The notes beneath the pieces are model-generated. The model ran no database searches. It saw only the letters and a program-made list of their open reading frames with translations, and was not told the DNA's origin. A DNA stretch of 32,955 nucleotides from an uncultured Bacilli bacterium (GTDB lineage: Bacteria > Bacillota_I > Bacilli_A > RF39 > UBA660): assembly GCA_947589275.1 (NCBI GenBank), contig CANQAQ010000009.1, positions 1 to 32,955 on the forward strand, in the 5' to 3' direction. Shown piece after piece: positions 17,797-26,118 of the stretch; position 1 is the first letter of the stretch; the number at the start of each line of letters is the position of its first letter. The translations under genes and the position numbers were made by a program.

Positions 17797-20739
17797 TTAT
17801 TTAATTTCTTCTAACTTAACACTAACTAATTTAGATACTCCGGATTCTTGCATTGTTATACCATATAAAACATCAGCATATTCCATTGTTTTCTTTTTAT
17901 GTGTAATTATAATAAACTGAGTTTTATTTCTAAATTTTGATAAAAATTTACCAAAATTATCAACATTTACTTCATCTAAAGCTGCTTCTACTTCATCTAA
18001 GATACAAAATGGTACTGGTCTTGTTTTTAATATAGCAAATAGTAAAGAAATTGCAGTTAAAGTTTTTTCACCACCAGATAAAAGAGAAATATGTTGTAAT
18101 TTTTTACCAGGTGGAAGCGCAACTATATCTATTCCAGTTTCTAATAAATTATTTGGATCAGTTAACTTAAGTTCTGCAGTACCACCACCAAATAATTCTT
18201 TAAATACATTTTTAAACTCTTCTTTAACAATCGAAAAAGTTGATTTAAATCTTTCTTTCATTACTTCATCCATTTCATCTATAATTTCAAGAAGCATATC
18301 TTCAGCATTTAATAAATCTTCTTTTTGTTTATTTAAAAATTCATATCTTTCACTTAATCTATCATATTCTTCTATTGCGCCAACATTAACATCACCAAGT
18401 GACCTAATTTCATTTTTAAGATTACTTACAATATTTCTTACAACATCCTTATCATCATTTAAAATATAATTTTCTTTAGCTTTTTCATATGTTATAGAAT
18501 ATTCTTCAGATAATATATTAAGTAAATTATCTAATTTAACATCAAGTCTACTTATATTTATTTCATGTTGCTTTAATTCATTTTGAATTTTATTAAACTC
18601 ACTATTTGAACTTTTTAAAGACGTTTCGTTATTAATTAAATCCTCTTGCTCTATTTCTAATTTTTTTCTTAATTTTTCTATTTCAATAATTAAATTATCT
18701 TTTTCTTTTATAGCTAAATAATATTCATTTATTATTTTATCTTCTTCTTTACTAATTACATTATTAACAACATTTTGATTATTATTAAATTCAAGTTCTA
18801 AAGAAGATTTTGTAATATTAAGTTCATTAATTCTATCTTTTTTATTTTTTAATACTTCACTATTTGTAGTTAATGAAATTAATATACTATTTTTTTTATT
18901 TTCAATATTACTATATAATTCATCTATTTCATTTATTTTATTTTCTTGTTCATTTATATCATTTTGAATAGAATCTATTTTTTTTATAATATTCTCAAGC
19001 TCATATCTATCTTTTATTATTGAACTTTTCTTTAATGCTCCACCAGTTATAGATCCTCCAATATTTACTACTTCACCAGTAATAGTTACAACTCTATATC
19101 TATTATTAATTAATTTAGATAATCTATTAGCATTATCTATATTATCACATATGATTATATTTCCAAGTAAATAAAGTAGCACATCTTTATATTTTAAATC
19201 AAACTCTATAAGATTTGATGCAATATCTATAAAACCTTGTTCTCTTCTTATTTTATTATATGTATCACTATCTATATTTTTTGGTTTTATTACATTAAGT
19301 GGTAAAAAAGTTGCTCTACCTAAATTATTATCTTTTAGATATCTAATCGCATCTTTTGCAGAATTTTCATTATCACATACAACATAAGAAGATGATGATG
19401 ATAATGCTATATCAATTGCAGTGCTATATTTTTCTTCGGTTTGTATTAAATTACCTACTACATTATGAATACCTAATAATACTGGATTATTTAAAATATT
19501 TTTTACACCATAAGGAAGATTAGAATTACTTTCTATTGAATTTATAAGTATATCTTTTTTATGAATAAATTCTTCCTTACTTCTAATATTATAATTTAGA
19601 TCTTTAATTAATTTTTCTTTTTCATTATTAATTTCATCTAGTTTTTTTATATTTTCATCTAGTTTTGATGAAAGTAGTTTATTATCTTCTTCTTCTTTTT
19701 GTATTTCAATTGTTATAGTATCTATTTTAGTTTTTGTATCTAAAATTTTTTCTTTTAATGTTACTATATTATCATGAAGTTTTATATCATCAGAATTATA
19801 TTTACTTCTTTCTTTTATAAGATCTTTTTCACCAGATGTTTTTTCAACTTTTGATGATACTTCTATAAGTTTTTGTTGTTTTTCATATATTTCATTATTA
19901 AGATTATTTATATTATTTTTTATATTTTCTATTAATGCTTGTTCTTTTGATGATTCAGTTACCATTTTAGTAATTGAATCAGTTAATATAGTAACTCTTT
20001 CTTTACTAAATTTATAATCATAATTATAATTTTCTATATCATGAACAACTAGTGCTATTTCTTTTTCTTTTAACTCAGCTTTCTTTGATAAATAAATTTT
20101 TGCATCTTCACTTTGTTTTTTTAAGGGAACTATATTTGTATTTAGTTCTTCTAATATATCATTTACTCTATCTAAATTTTCATGTGTCCTAGAAAGTTTT
20201 CTTAGTGCTTCATCTTTTCTTTTTTTATATTTTAATACACCAGATGCTTCTTCAAATATTATTCTTCTATCTTCAGGTTTACCTGATAATATATTAGAAA
20301 CATCACCTTGAGATATAATATTAAATGATTCTTTCGATGCACCTGTATCCATAAATAAATCAAGTATATCTTTAAGTCTACATTTTTCATTATTTATGAA
20401 ATATTCATTTTCACCAGTTCTATATATAGTTCTTTTAATTGATACTTCATCTATATCAAGTGATAAATATCTATCTGTATTATCAAATAATAGAGTAACT
20501 GATGCATAATTTGATGCTTTACGACTCTTACTTCCAGAAAATATTACATCACTCATCGCACCTTCCCCTCTTAATTGTTTTACAGATTGTTCACCAAGTA
20601 CCCATCTTACAGCATCTACTACGTTACTTTTACCAGATCCATTAGGTCCAACTATTCCAGAAATACCATTATCAAATTCTATACTAATTTTTTCAGCAAA
20701 TGATTTAAATCCAGATGCTCTAATTTGCTTTAAATACAT
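17797..20739 (-). CDS. smc: Chromosome partition protein Smc
   Basis: MYLKQIRASGFKSFAEK, Walker A GIVGPNGSGKSNVVDAVRWVLGEQS, signature LLSGGEKTLTAISLLFAI, ILDEVEAALDEVNV. Confidence 0.97.
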   Translation of the reverse strand: MYLKQIRASGFKSFAEKISIEFDNGISGIVGPNGSGKSNVVDAVRWVLGEQSVKQLRGEGAMSDVIFSGSKSRKASNYASVTLLFDNTDRYLSLDIDEVSIKRTIYRTGENEYFINNEKCRLKDILDLFMDTGASKESFNIISQGDVSNILSGKPEDRRIIFEEASGVLKYKKRKDEALRKLSRTHENLDRVNDILEELNTNIVPLKKQSEDAKIYLSKKAELKEKEIALVVHDIENYNYDYKFSKERVTILTDSITKMVTESSKEQALIENIKNNINNLNNEIYEKQQKLIEVSSKVEKTSGEKDLIKERSKYNSDDIKLHDNIVTLKEKILDTKTKIDTITIEIQKEEEDNKLLSSKLDENIKKLDEINNEKEKLIKDLNYNIRSKEEFIHKKDILINSIESNSNLPYGVKNILNNPVLLGIHNVVGNLIQTEEKYSTAIDIALSSSSSYVVCDNENSAKDAIRYLKDNNLGRATFLPLNVIKPKNIDSDTYNKIRREQGFIDIASNLIEFDLKYKDVLLYLLGNIIICDNIDNANRLSKLINNRYRVVTITGEVVNIGGSITGGALKKSSIIKDRYELENIIKKIDSIQNDINEQENKINEIDELYSNIENKKNSILISLTTNSEVLKNKKDRINELNITKSSLELEFNNNQNVVNNVISKEEDKIINEYYLAIKEKDNLIIEIEKLRKKLEIEQEDLINNETSLKSSNSEFNKIQNELKQHEINISRLDVKLDNLLNILSEEYSITYEKAKENYILNDDKDVVRNIVSNLKNEIRSLGDVNVGAIEEYDRLSERYEFLNKQKEDLLNAEDMLLEIIDEMDEVMKERFKSTFSIVKEEFKNVFKELFGGGTAELKLTDPNNLLETGIDIVALPPGKKLQHISLLSGGEKTLTAISLLFAILKTRPVPFCILDEVEAALDEVNVDNFGKFLSKFRNKTQFIIITHKKKTMEYADVLYGITMQESGVSKLVSVKLEEIK

Positions 20740-20770
20740 ATCATCAACTTCCCTACTATACGTAATTTAT

Positions 20771-20799
20771 ATTATACAATAAAGATATTTTTAAATCAA
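20771..20799 (-). promoter_or_regulatory. Candidate sigma-A promoter for smc (TTGATT-N17-TATAAT); -35 contains the rnc stop codon
   Basis: -35 at 20794-20799, -10 at 20771-20776; rnc TGA at 20796-20798. Confidence 0.6.
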
Positions 20800-21476
20800 G
20801 AATCTATAAATTTAGCCTGTTTACTAAGTGCATCTTTTGCAGCTTCTTGCTCTGCTTCTTTTTTGCTTCCTGCAACACCAACTCCAAGCGTTACATTATC
20901 AAGTTTTACTGCTATAGTAAACGTTTTATCATGAGATGGCCCTGTTTCATTTATTACTTCATAAATTACACTTTCTTTATCAGATTGAATTAATTCTTGT
21001 AAAGTAGATTTATAATCTTTTAAAAATAAATCTTCTTTATTTTCAATTGATTTAATAACGGTATCATATATTATTTCTTTTACCTTATTAAATCCATATG
21101 TTATATATATAGATGCTAAAAATGCTTCAAATACATCTGCAAGTATAGCTTTTCTATTTCTTCCACCTGTAGATTCTTCACCCTTACCAAGTCTTAAGTA
21201 TTTTCCAAAATTTAATCTTTTTGAATATTCATAAAGAGCGTTTTCACAAACATAACTAGCTCTTATTTTAGTCATTTCACCTTCAGTTAAATGTTCATTA
21301 ATATATAAATATTCACTTACTATAAAATCTAATATTTTATCTCCTAAAAATTCTAATCTTTCATAGTCTTCACCTTTTTTTGTTTCATTAACATATGAAG
21401 AATGAGTAAAAGCTCTCTTTATCAACTTTTCATTTAAATTAATACCATATTTTTCTTCTAATTCCAATTTAATCAC
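20796..21476 (-). CDS. rnc: Ribonuclease III
   Basis: RAFTHSSYVNE, ERLEFLGDKILDFIVSEYLY, C-terminal dsRBD; ORF start is a GTG inside an SD-like aggtg, the TTG at 21467 is a plausible alternative. Confidence 0.95.
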   Translation of the reverse strand: MIKLELEEKYGINLNEKLIKRAFTHSSYVNETKKGEDYERLEFLGDKILDFIVSEYLYINEHLTEGEMTKIRASYVCENALYEYSKRLNFGKYLRLGKGEESTGGRNRKAILADVFEAFLASIYITYGFNKVKEIIYDTVIKSIENKEDLFLKDYKSTLQELIQSDKESVIYEVINETGPSHDKTFTIAVKLDNVTLGVGVAGSKKEAEQEAAKDALSKQAKFIDS

Positions 21477-21564
21477 CTAATTAATTTTAACATAATTACA
21501 AATAAAATTAAATATTATCTATTATAATTTGAATTTTTATGTTAGAATGTTATTAGGTGATAAT

Positions 21565-21798
21565 ATGAGTCGTCTAATGATCTTTATTATTAAAATTTAT
21601 AAAAGCATACCTTCAAATATCCATAATGCATGTAGATTCACACCTACTTGTTCAACATATGCTATTCAGGCATATGAAAATTATGGTTTTTTTAAAGGAA
21701 CTTTTTTAACGATTAAAAGATTATTAAGATGTACCCCATTTGGGTCATATGGATATGATCCAGTTGAAATTAGGAGGAAAAATGAAAAGAACACTTAA
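21565..21798 (+). CDS. yidD: Membrane protein insertion efficiency factor YidD
   Basis: CRFTPTCSTYAIQAYENYGFFKGTFLTIKRLLRCTPFGSYGYDPV; start trimmed to MSRLMIF (SD aggtga). Confidence 0.93.
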   Translation: MSRLMIFIIKIYKSIPSNIHNACRFTPTCSTYAIQAYENYGFFKGTFLTIKRLLRCTPFGSYGYDPVEIRRKNEKNT

Positions 21799-22645
21799 AT
21801 TATTTATTATAGTTACTATGATTATAATACTTACAGGATGTTTAAATAAGGATTCTATGGAAGATATAACTATTTACACAAGTGTATATCCAATTGAATA
21901 TGTTATTGAAAAATTATATGGAGATTATTCTAATGTAATAAGTTTTTATCCTAGTGATGCAAATCCATATGAATATAAATTAACTAAAAAACAAATACAA
22001 GATTATAGTAAGAGTAATTTAATTATTTATAATGGAATAGATAAAGAAACTGATTATATTGCAGAAATGCTAAATATTAATAAGAATTTAAAAATAATAG
22101 ATGCAACTGCTAGAATTGAATATGAAAATACAATGGATGAAATATGGATAAATCCATCAAGTTTATTAACAATTGCGCAAAATATAAAAACAGGATTTAA
22201 GGAATACATAAATAGTAGTTATCTTCAAAAAGAAATAGATAATAATTATAACGAGTTAAAACTTCAAATTTCTACTATTGATGCTGAAATGAAAGAAATG
22301 GTTAATAATGCTTCAAATAAAACAATTATTGTTAGTAGTAACGATTTTAACTTTTTAGAAAAATACGGTTTTAATATTATATCTTTAGATGAAAAAACAG
22401 TAACTGATAAAATAATATCAGATGCTAAAAAAATTATAAGTAATAAAGATGTTAATTATATATTTGTAAAAAAGGGTGAAGTTAATAGTAGTGTTATAGA
22501 AGACATAAAAAATTCTTACCCATCTATTCAAATACTTGAAATAGATATGTTAAATACAATATCAAATGAAGATAGAAATGATAAAAAAGATTATATAACT
22601 ATAATGTATGAAAATATTGATAATTTTAAGAAAGAATTATATTAA
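21782..22645 (+). CDS. ZnuA/TroA-like substrate-binding lipoprotein lacking all histidines
   Basis: Lipobox LTGC; DITIYTSVYPIEYVIEKLYGDY, NPYEYKLTKKQIQDYSKSNLIIYNG, MDEIWINPSSLLTIAQNI, DYITIMYENIDNFKKEL; SD aggagg; overlaps yidD by 17 nt. Confidence 0.78.
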   Translation: MKRTLKLFIIVTMIIILTGCLNKDSMEDITIYTSVYPIEYVIEKLYGDYSNVISFYPSDANPYEYKLTKKQIQDYSKSNLIIYNGIDKETDYIAEMLNINKNLKIIDATARIEYENTMDEIWINPSSLLTIAQNIKTGFKEYINSSYLQKEIDNNYNELKLQISTIDAEMKEMVNNASNKTIIVSSNDFNFLEKYGFNIISLDEKTVTDKIISDAKKIISNKDVNYIFVKKGEVNSSVIEDIKNSYPSIQILEIDMLNTISNEDRNDKKDYITIMYENIDNFKKELY

Positions 22646-22673
22646 TTTTGTTTGGAGGTTTTGGATTAGTAGT

Positions 22674-23057
22674 ATGAATATCAATGTAGAATTTGAAGAA
22701 AAAAAGTATAAATTAGAGGAACTTGAAGATAAACTTAAAATTGTAAAAGATAAATGTGCACATAATATTATTATAAAACTAAAAGATTATGACTATAAAA
22801 ATCAATGTAATGAAGCATATTGCTTATGTTGTAATAATAGAATATATTCACGAGATAATTTATTTAATTATAAATTTAAATATATTATATATGCAAAAGA
22901 TTTACCACTTTCTGATATAGATGAGAATGAATTATTAACTATTACAAAAAGATGTTATAATGAAATTATTAATGAAGATGATAAATTATCTGATAAAGAA
23001 ATTGTACATACTATAAGAAAAAGATTAAATGAGTATTATATAACAAAAAAAGAATAA
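22674..23057 (+). CDS. Hypothetical protein with CxH...C...CxCC metal-binding-like motif
   Basis: DKCAHNIIIKLKDYDYKNQCNEAYCLCCNNRIY; GGAGG about 14 nt upstream of ATG. Confidence 0.7.
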   Translation: MNINVEFEEKKYKLEELEDKLKIVKDKCAHNIIIKLKDYDYKNQCNEAYCLCCNNRIYSRDNLFNYKFKYIIYAKDLPLSDIDENELLTITKRCYNEIINEDDKLSDKEIVHTIRKRLNEYYITKKE

Positions 23058-23072
23058 AATTATTCTTTTTTT
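23045..23072. terminator. Bidirectional hairpin between the Cys-motif gene and the CPBP gene
   Basis: aaaaaaagaataa (23045-23057) / ttattcttttttt (23060-23072); stops within or abutting the stem. Confidence 0.7.
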
Positions 23073-24056
23073 TTACATAAATTTTAATAATAACATTCCA
23101 ACTACACTAAGAGTATTTTGTATAGCGTGCATATAAATATTTGTACATATATTATTAGTTTTATAGTATATAGAAGCTAATGTACATCCAAGAAAGCTAT
23201 AAACAAATATAAATAGTAATTCTGATATACTTTGAAAATCATCTATTACATGAAGTAGACCAAACATAACTCCACTTATTATAATATATAAATATTTATT
23301 TTTAATAAAATTCCTAAATGTACCTCTAAATATTAATTCCTCTACAATTGGTGCATAAATTATAGATAATAACGCAACTAATATTGCATTACTATTAAAC
23401 ATTTGTTGTAAGGTTTCTTGATTAGTTGATGTAGCAGTATTTGTAAAAATTTGAATAATTAAATTCATTATAACAATTATAATTAAAGCTTTACCCCATG
23501 TTTTAAATACTAATAAACTATATTCTTTAAAATATTTTTTAAATATTTTAAAATCACATATTAATTGTTTTCTAAAAATTAATATTGAAGAAATAAATAA
23601 TACTATATATGATATAAAATAATATTTACTATCTATGTGATTAGGTAATACAAAAAATAATAATAAGAACAATATTAGTGGAATTAATGATAAATATTTA
23701 TTTACCAAATTACTATGTTCTAATTTAGGTAATTCTCTTTTTTCTTTTTTTTCTTTAATATTATCATATATTATAAAAGAAAATATACCAGATATTATAT
23801 TTAATATAAAAAATATTATGCCCCATATTAATATACCTTTTGAATGTTTTTTTAAGTCAATATCTTTTTTAAAATATAATATAAAATAATAAACTATTCC
23901 TATTATAGATAAAACAAATATTGATATATTTTCAATATTTTCATATATATTATCAGATATAATATTGTTACTTAATACTATTAATATTAAATTTAGTATT
24001 AAATATATGATCATTAATATATTTGAAATTAACAAATTTTTTCTATTTTTTTCCAT
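23073..24056 (-). CDS. CPBP family intramembrane glutamic endopeptidase
   Basis: APIVEELIFRGTFRNF, SGVMFGLLHV, NIYMHAIQNT; multiple TM segments; SD aggagg. Confidence 0.88.
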   Translation of the reverse strand: MEKNRKNLLISNILMIIYLILNLILIVLSNNIISDNIYENIENISIFVLSIIGIVYYFILYFKKDIDLKKHSKGILIWGIIFFILNIISGIFSFIIYDNIKEKKEKRELPKLEHSNLVNKYLSLIPLILFLLLFFVLPNHIDSKYYFISYIVLFISSILIFRKQLICDFKIFKKYFKEYSLLVFKTWGKALIIIVIMNLIIQIFTNTATSTNQETLQQMFNSNAILVALLSIIYAPIVEELIFRGTFRNFIKNKYLYIIISGVMFGLLHVIDDFQSISELLFIFVYSFLGCTLASIYYKTNNICTNIYMHAIQNTLSVVGMLLLKFM

Positions 24057-24087
24057 AAAGCATCCTCCTATTTTTATAATTATAACA

Positions 24088-24321
24088 TTATTTTAATAAT
24101 GTTTCTACTAAAATAACATCTTCACCTATTTTTTTTATTTGATTAAAATATATTTCTATTTCACCATCATTTTGAAAAAAAGATGGGAATTTTTTCTTCT
24201 CAAGTATTATTGATTCAATTTTACCATCTTCACTATTTATTTTTACATCAATTATATTGCCTATTTTAACACCTGTTACTAAATTAATTACATCTTTATT
24301 TTGAATATCAGATAATCTCAT
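24088..24321 (-). CDS. YlmC/YmxH family PRC-barrel sporulation protein
   Basis: MRLSDIQNKDVINLVTGVKIGNIIDVKIN...GKIESIIL; downstream of sigG as in B. subtilis. Confidence 0.85.
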   Translation of the reverse strand: MRLSDIQNKDVINLVTGVKIGNIIDVKINSEDGKIESIILEKKKFPSFFQNDGEIEIYFNQIKKIGEDVILVETLLK

Positions 24322-24345
24322 AAAACACCTCTAATAAAATATATG

Positions 24346-24384
24346 CAAAAAAAATAACAATAACTTTTTAATTAGTCATTGTTA
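24346..24384 (-). terminator. Intrinsic terminator after the transglycosylase-like gene
   Basis: taacaataact (24355-24365) / agtcattgtta (24374-24384), 11 bp with one G-U pair, U tract; gene stop 24368-24370 lies in the loop. Confidence 0.75.
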
Positions 24385-25216
24385 GAGTTTTATTTTCTTC
24401 ATCATAAAGAGTTAAACCATTTTCTATTTGATATTGTTTACCATACATTAAACTTGTCCAGTGTCCATTACTTCCAGCACAATAATATGGTTCCATTGAT
24501 TCATATGTAGTAAGACCTTTTTCAATATAACCATTTCTTAGTCCATATATTCCTTCAATTATACCTTCTTCTAAATTATCATATATAAAAAATTCTTGAC
24601 TTCTTCTTGCAAATGGATTATTTCTACTTGTTGCAATTGGTTTTGTATAATCACCTGATTCTGCACATGATATTGTAAGAGCCATTGTGTTATCAATTTT
24701 AAATAAATCAGAATATTTATCTACCATTTCTCTTATTGTTAAAGTTGGTGTATATTCTTTATCAGTATAAAGGTCTATATTATTATCTATACCATATAAA
24801 CTTGGATTATTAATAATATCTTTACATAAAAGTATAATTTCTGTATCTATACAATCATAATCTTTTTCTATAACAAACGCTACTCCATAGTTTTCAATAT
24901 TTTCCTTAGCTATATTAAAAACAACTTGTTCATTTAAATTAAAGATAGGTGCATATTCTGAAACTTTTTCCATACATTCATTTATAACTATATCTTCTTT
25001 AGTATATGTAAATTCTAAAGGTACTACATTTTTAGATATATATTGATCATAATTAGTAGAATCAACATTTATTTTTTTAGCATTTATATTAAGATATGGA
25101 TAACCTAAAAGTGTTATAAAAATTCCAAATGAACTTGCTGCTATACATTTATATTTAGTAATTTTTCCCATTTTTATATTAAACATCTTCTTTTTATCCT
25201 TGTTTAGTTTTAACAT
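24368..25216 (-). CDS. Secreted lytic transglycosylase/lysozyme-like protein
   Basis: N-terminal TM segment; LTIREMVDKYSDLFKIDNTMALTISCAESGDYTKPIATSRNNPFARR...EEGIIEGIYGLRNGYIEKGLTTYESMEPYYCAGSNGHWTS; start trimmed to MLKLNKDKK (SD ggagagggtg). Confidence 0.72.
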   Translation of the reverse strand: MLKLNKDKKKMFNIKMGKITKYKCIAASSFGIFITLLGYPYLNINAKKINVDSTNYDQYISKNVVPLEFTYTKEDIVINECMEKVSEYAPIFNLNEQVVFNIAKENIENYGVAFVIEKDYDCIDTEIILLCKDIINNPSLYGIDNNIDLYTDKEYTPTLTIREMVDKYSDLFKIDNTMALTISCAESGDYTKPIATSRNNPFARRSQEFFIYDNLEEGIIEGIYGLRNGYIEKGLTTYESMEPYYCAGSNGHWTSLMYGKQYQIENGLTLYDEENKTLTMTN

Positions 25217-25286
25217 ATTATCACCCTCTCCTTCAAAAAAACACACAAACATTACGAGTTTAACACATTTTTTAATATAATGCAAG

Positions 25287-26063
25287 CTATTTTATCAATT
25301 TTTTTACATTATTAAGTGCATTTTTCTCTATTCTTGAAACTTGTGCCTGACTAATACCTAGCTCATCACTAATTTCCATTTGTGTTTTTCCAATTATAAA
25401 TCTTTGAAGAAGGATAAATTTTTCTTTAGTTTTTAACTTATTTATTGCATTTTCTAAAAGTATCTTGTTATTCCAATTAGTACTTGATTCTTTTGGATTT
25501 GCAATTTGATCTAATAAATATATAGTTTCACCACCATCATTATATATAGGATCATACATACTAACAGTACTTTTAGTTGCTTCTAGGGCACATACAATAT
25601 CTATTTCATCAATATTAAGTATTTTTGATATTTCACTAACACTAGCTTCTCTTCCTTCTTCCATCATTATTCTTTCTTTTTCCTTAAGGGTTTTATATGC
25701 AATATCTTTTAGACTTCTTGAAACTCTTATAGTATTATTATCTCTTAAATATCTTCTTACTTCACCAATTATCATTGGAACAGCATATGTAGAAAATTTA
25801 ACATTATATTTTAAATCAAAATTATCAATTGCTTTTATTAGACCTATTACTCCTACTTGAAATAAATCATCCATATTATCAGTTCTATTTGTAAATTTTT
25901 TCAATATACTTAATACTAATTTTAAATTACCATTTGTTAATTCATCTTTTGCAGTTTTATCTCCACTTTGCATTTTTTTAAATAATTCTATTTGTTCATC
26001 TGTAGTTAATGTTTTTAAATTTGCAGTATTTATACCTGTTATTTCTACTTTATGTTTTGCCAT
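25287..26063 (-). CDS. sigG: RNA polymerase sporulation sigma factor SigG
   Basis: MAKHKVEITGINTANLKTLT start typical of SigG; DDLFQVGVIGLIKAIDNFDLKYNVKFSTYAVPMIIGEVRRYLRDNNTIRVSRSLKD; GISQAQVSRIEK. Confidence 0.95.
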   Translation of the reverse strand: MAKHKVEITGINTANLKTLTTDEQIELFKKMQSGDKTAKDELTNGNLKLVLSILKKFTNRTDNMDDLFQVGVIGLIKAIDNFDLKYNVKFSTYAVPMIIGEVRRYLRDNNTIRVSRSLKDIAYKTLKEKERIMMEEGREASVSEISKILNIDEIDIVCALEATKSTVSMYDPIYNDGGETIYLLDQIANPKESSTNWNNKILLENAINKLKTKEKFILLQRFIIGKTQMEISDELGISQAQVSRIEKNALNNVKKLIK

Positions 26064-26108
26064 AAAAAAATCTCCCTTCAGCTATTTAATGAGCCAAAAG
26101 AAGATTTT
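26064..26108 (-). terminator. Terminator of the ABC exporter gene; 3' arm contains the sigG Shine-Dalgarno
   Basis: 13-pair stem (with G-U wobbles) between 26096-26108 and 26067-26079, 16-nt loop, U7 directly before the sigG ATG. Confidence 0.65.
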
Positions 26109-26114
26109 TATTCA
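26085..26114 (-). promoter_or_regulatory. Candidate sigma-G-type promoter for sigG (TGAATA-N17-CATTAAA)
   Basis: Minus strand -35 TGAATA at 26109-26114 and -10 CATTAAA at 26085-26091. Confidence 0.45.
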
Positions 26115-26118
26115 TTTT

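Noticed and set aside
17797-20739. Short Smc (980 aa) as a novelty
   Set aside because: Shorter than B. subtilis Smc, but similar lengths occur in Mollicutes; head and hinge regions look intact.
24084-24103. Hairpin aacatta/taatgtt overlapping the ylmC-like stop codon as a terminator
   Set aside because: No U tract follows on the minus strand; may be only a chance palindrome.
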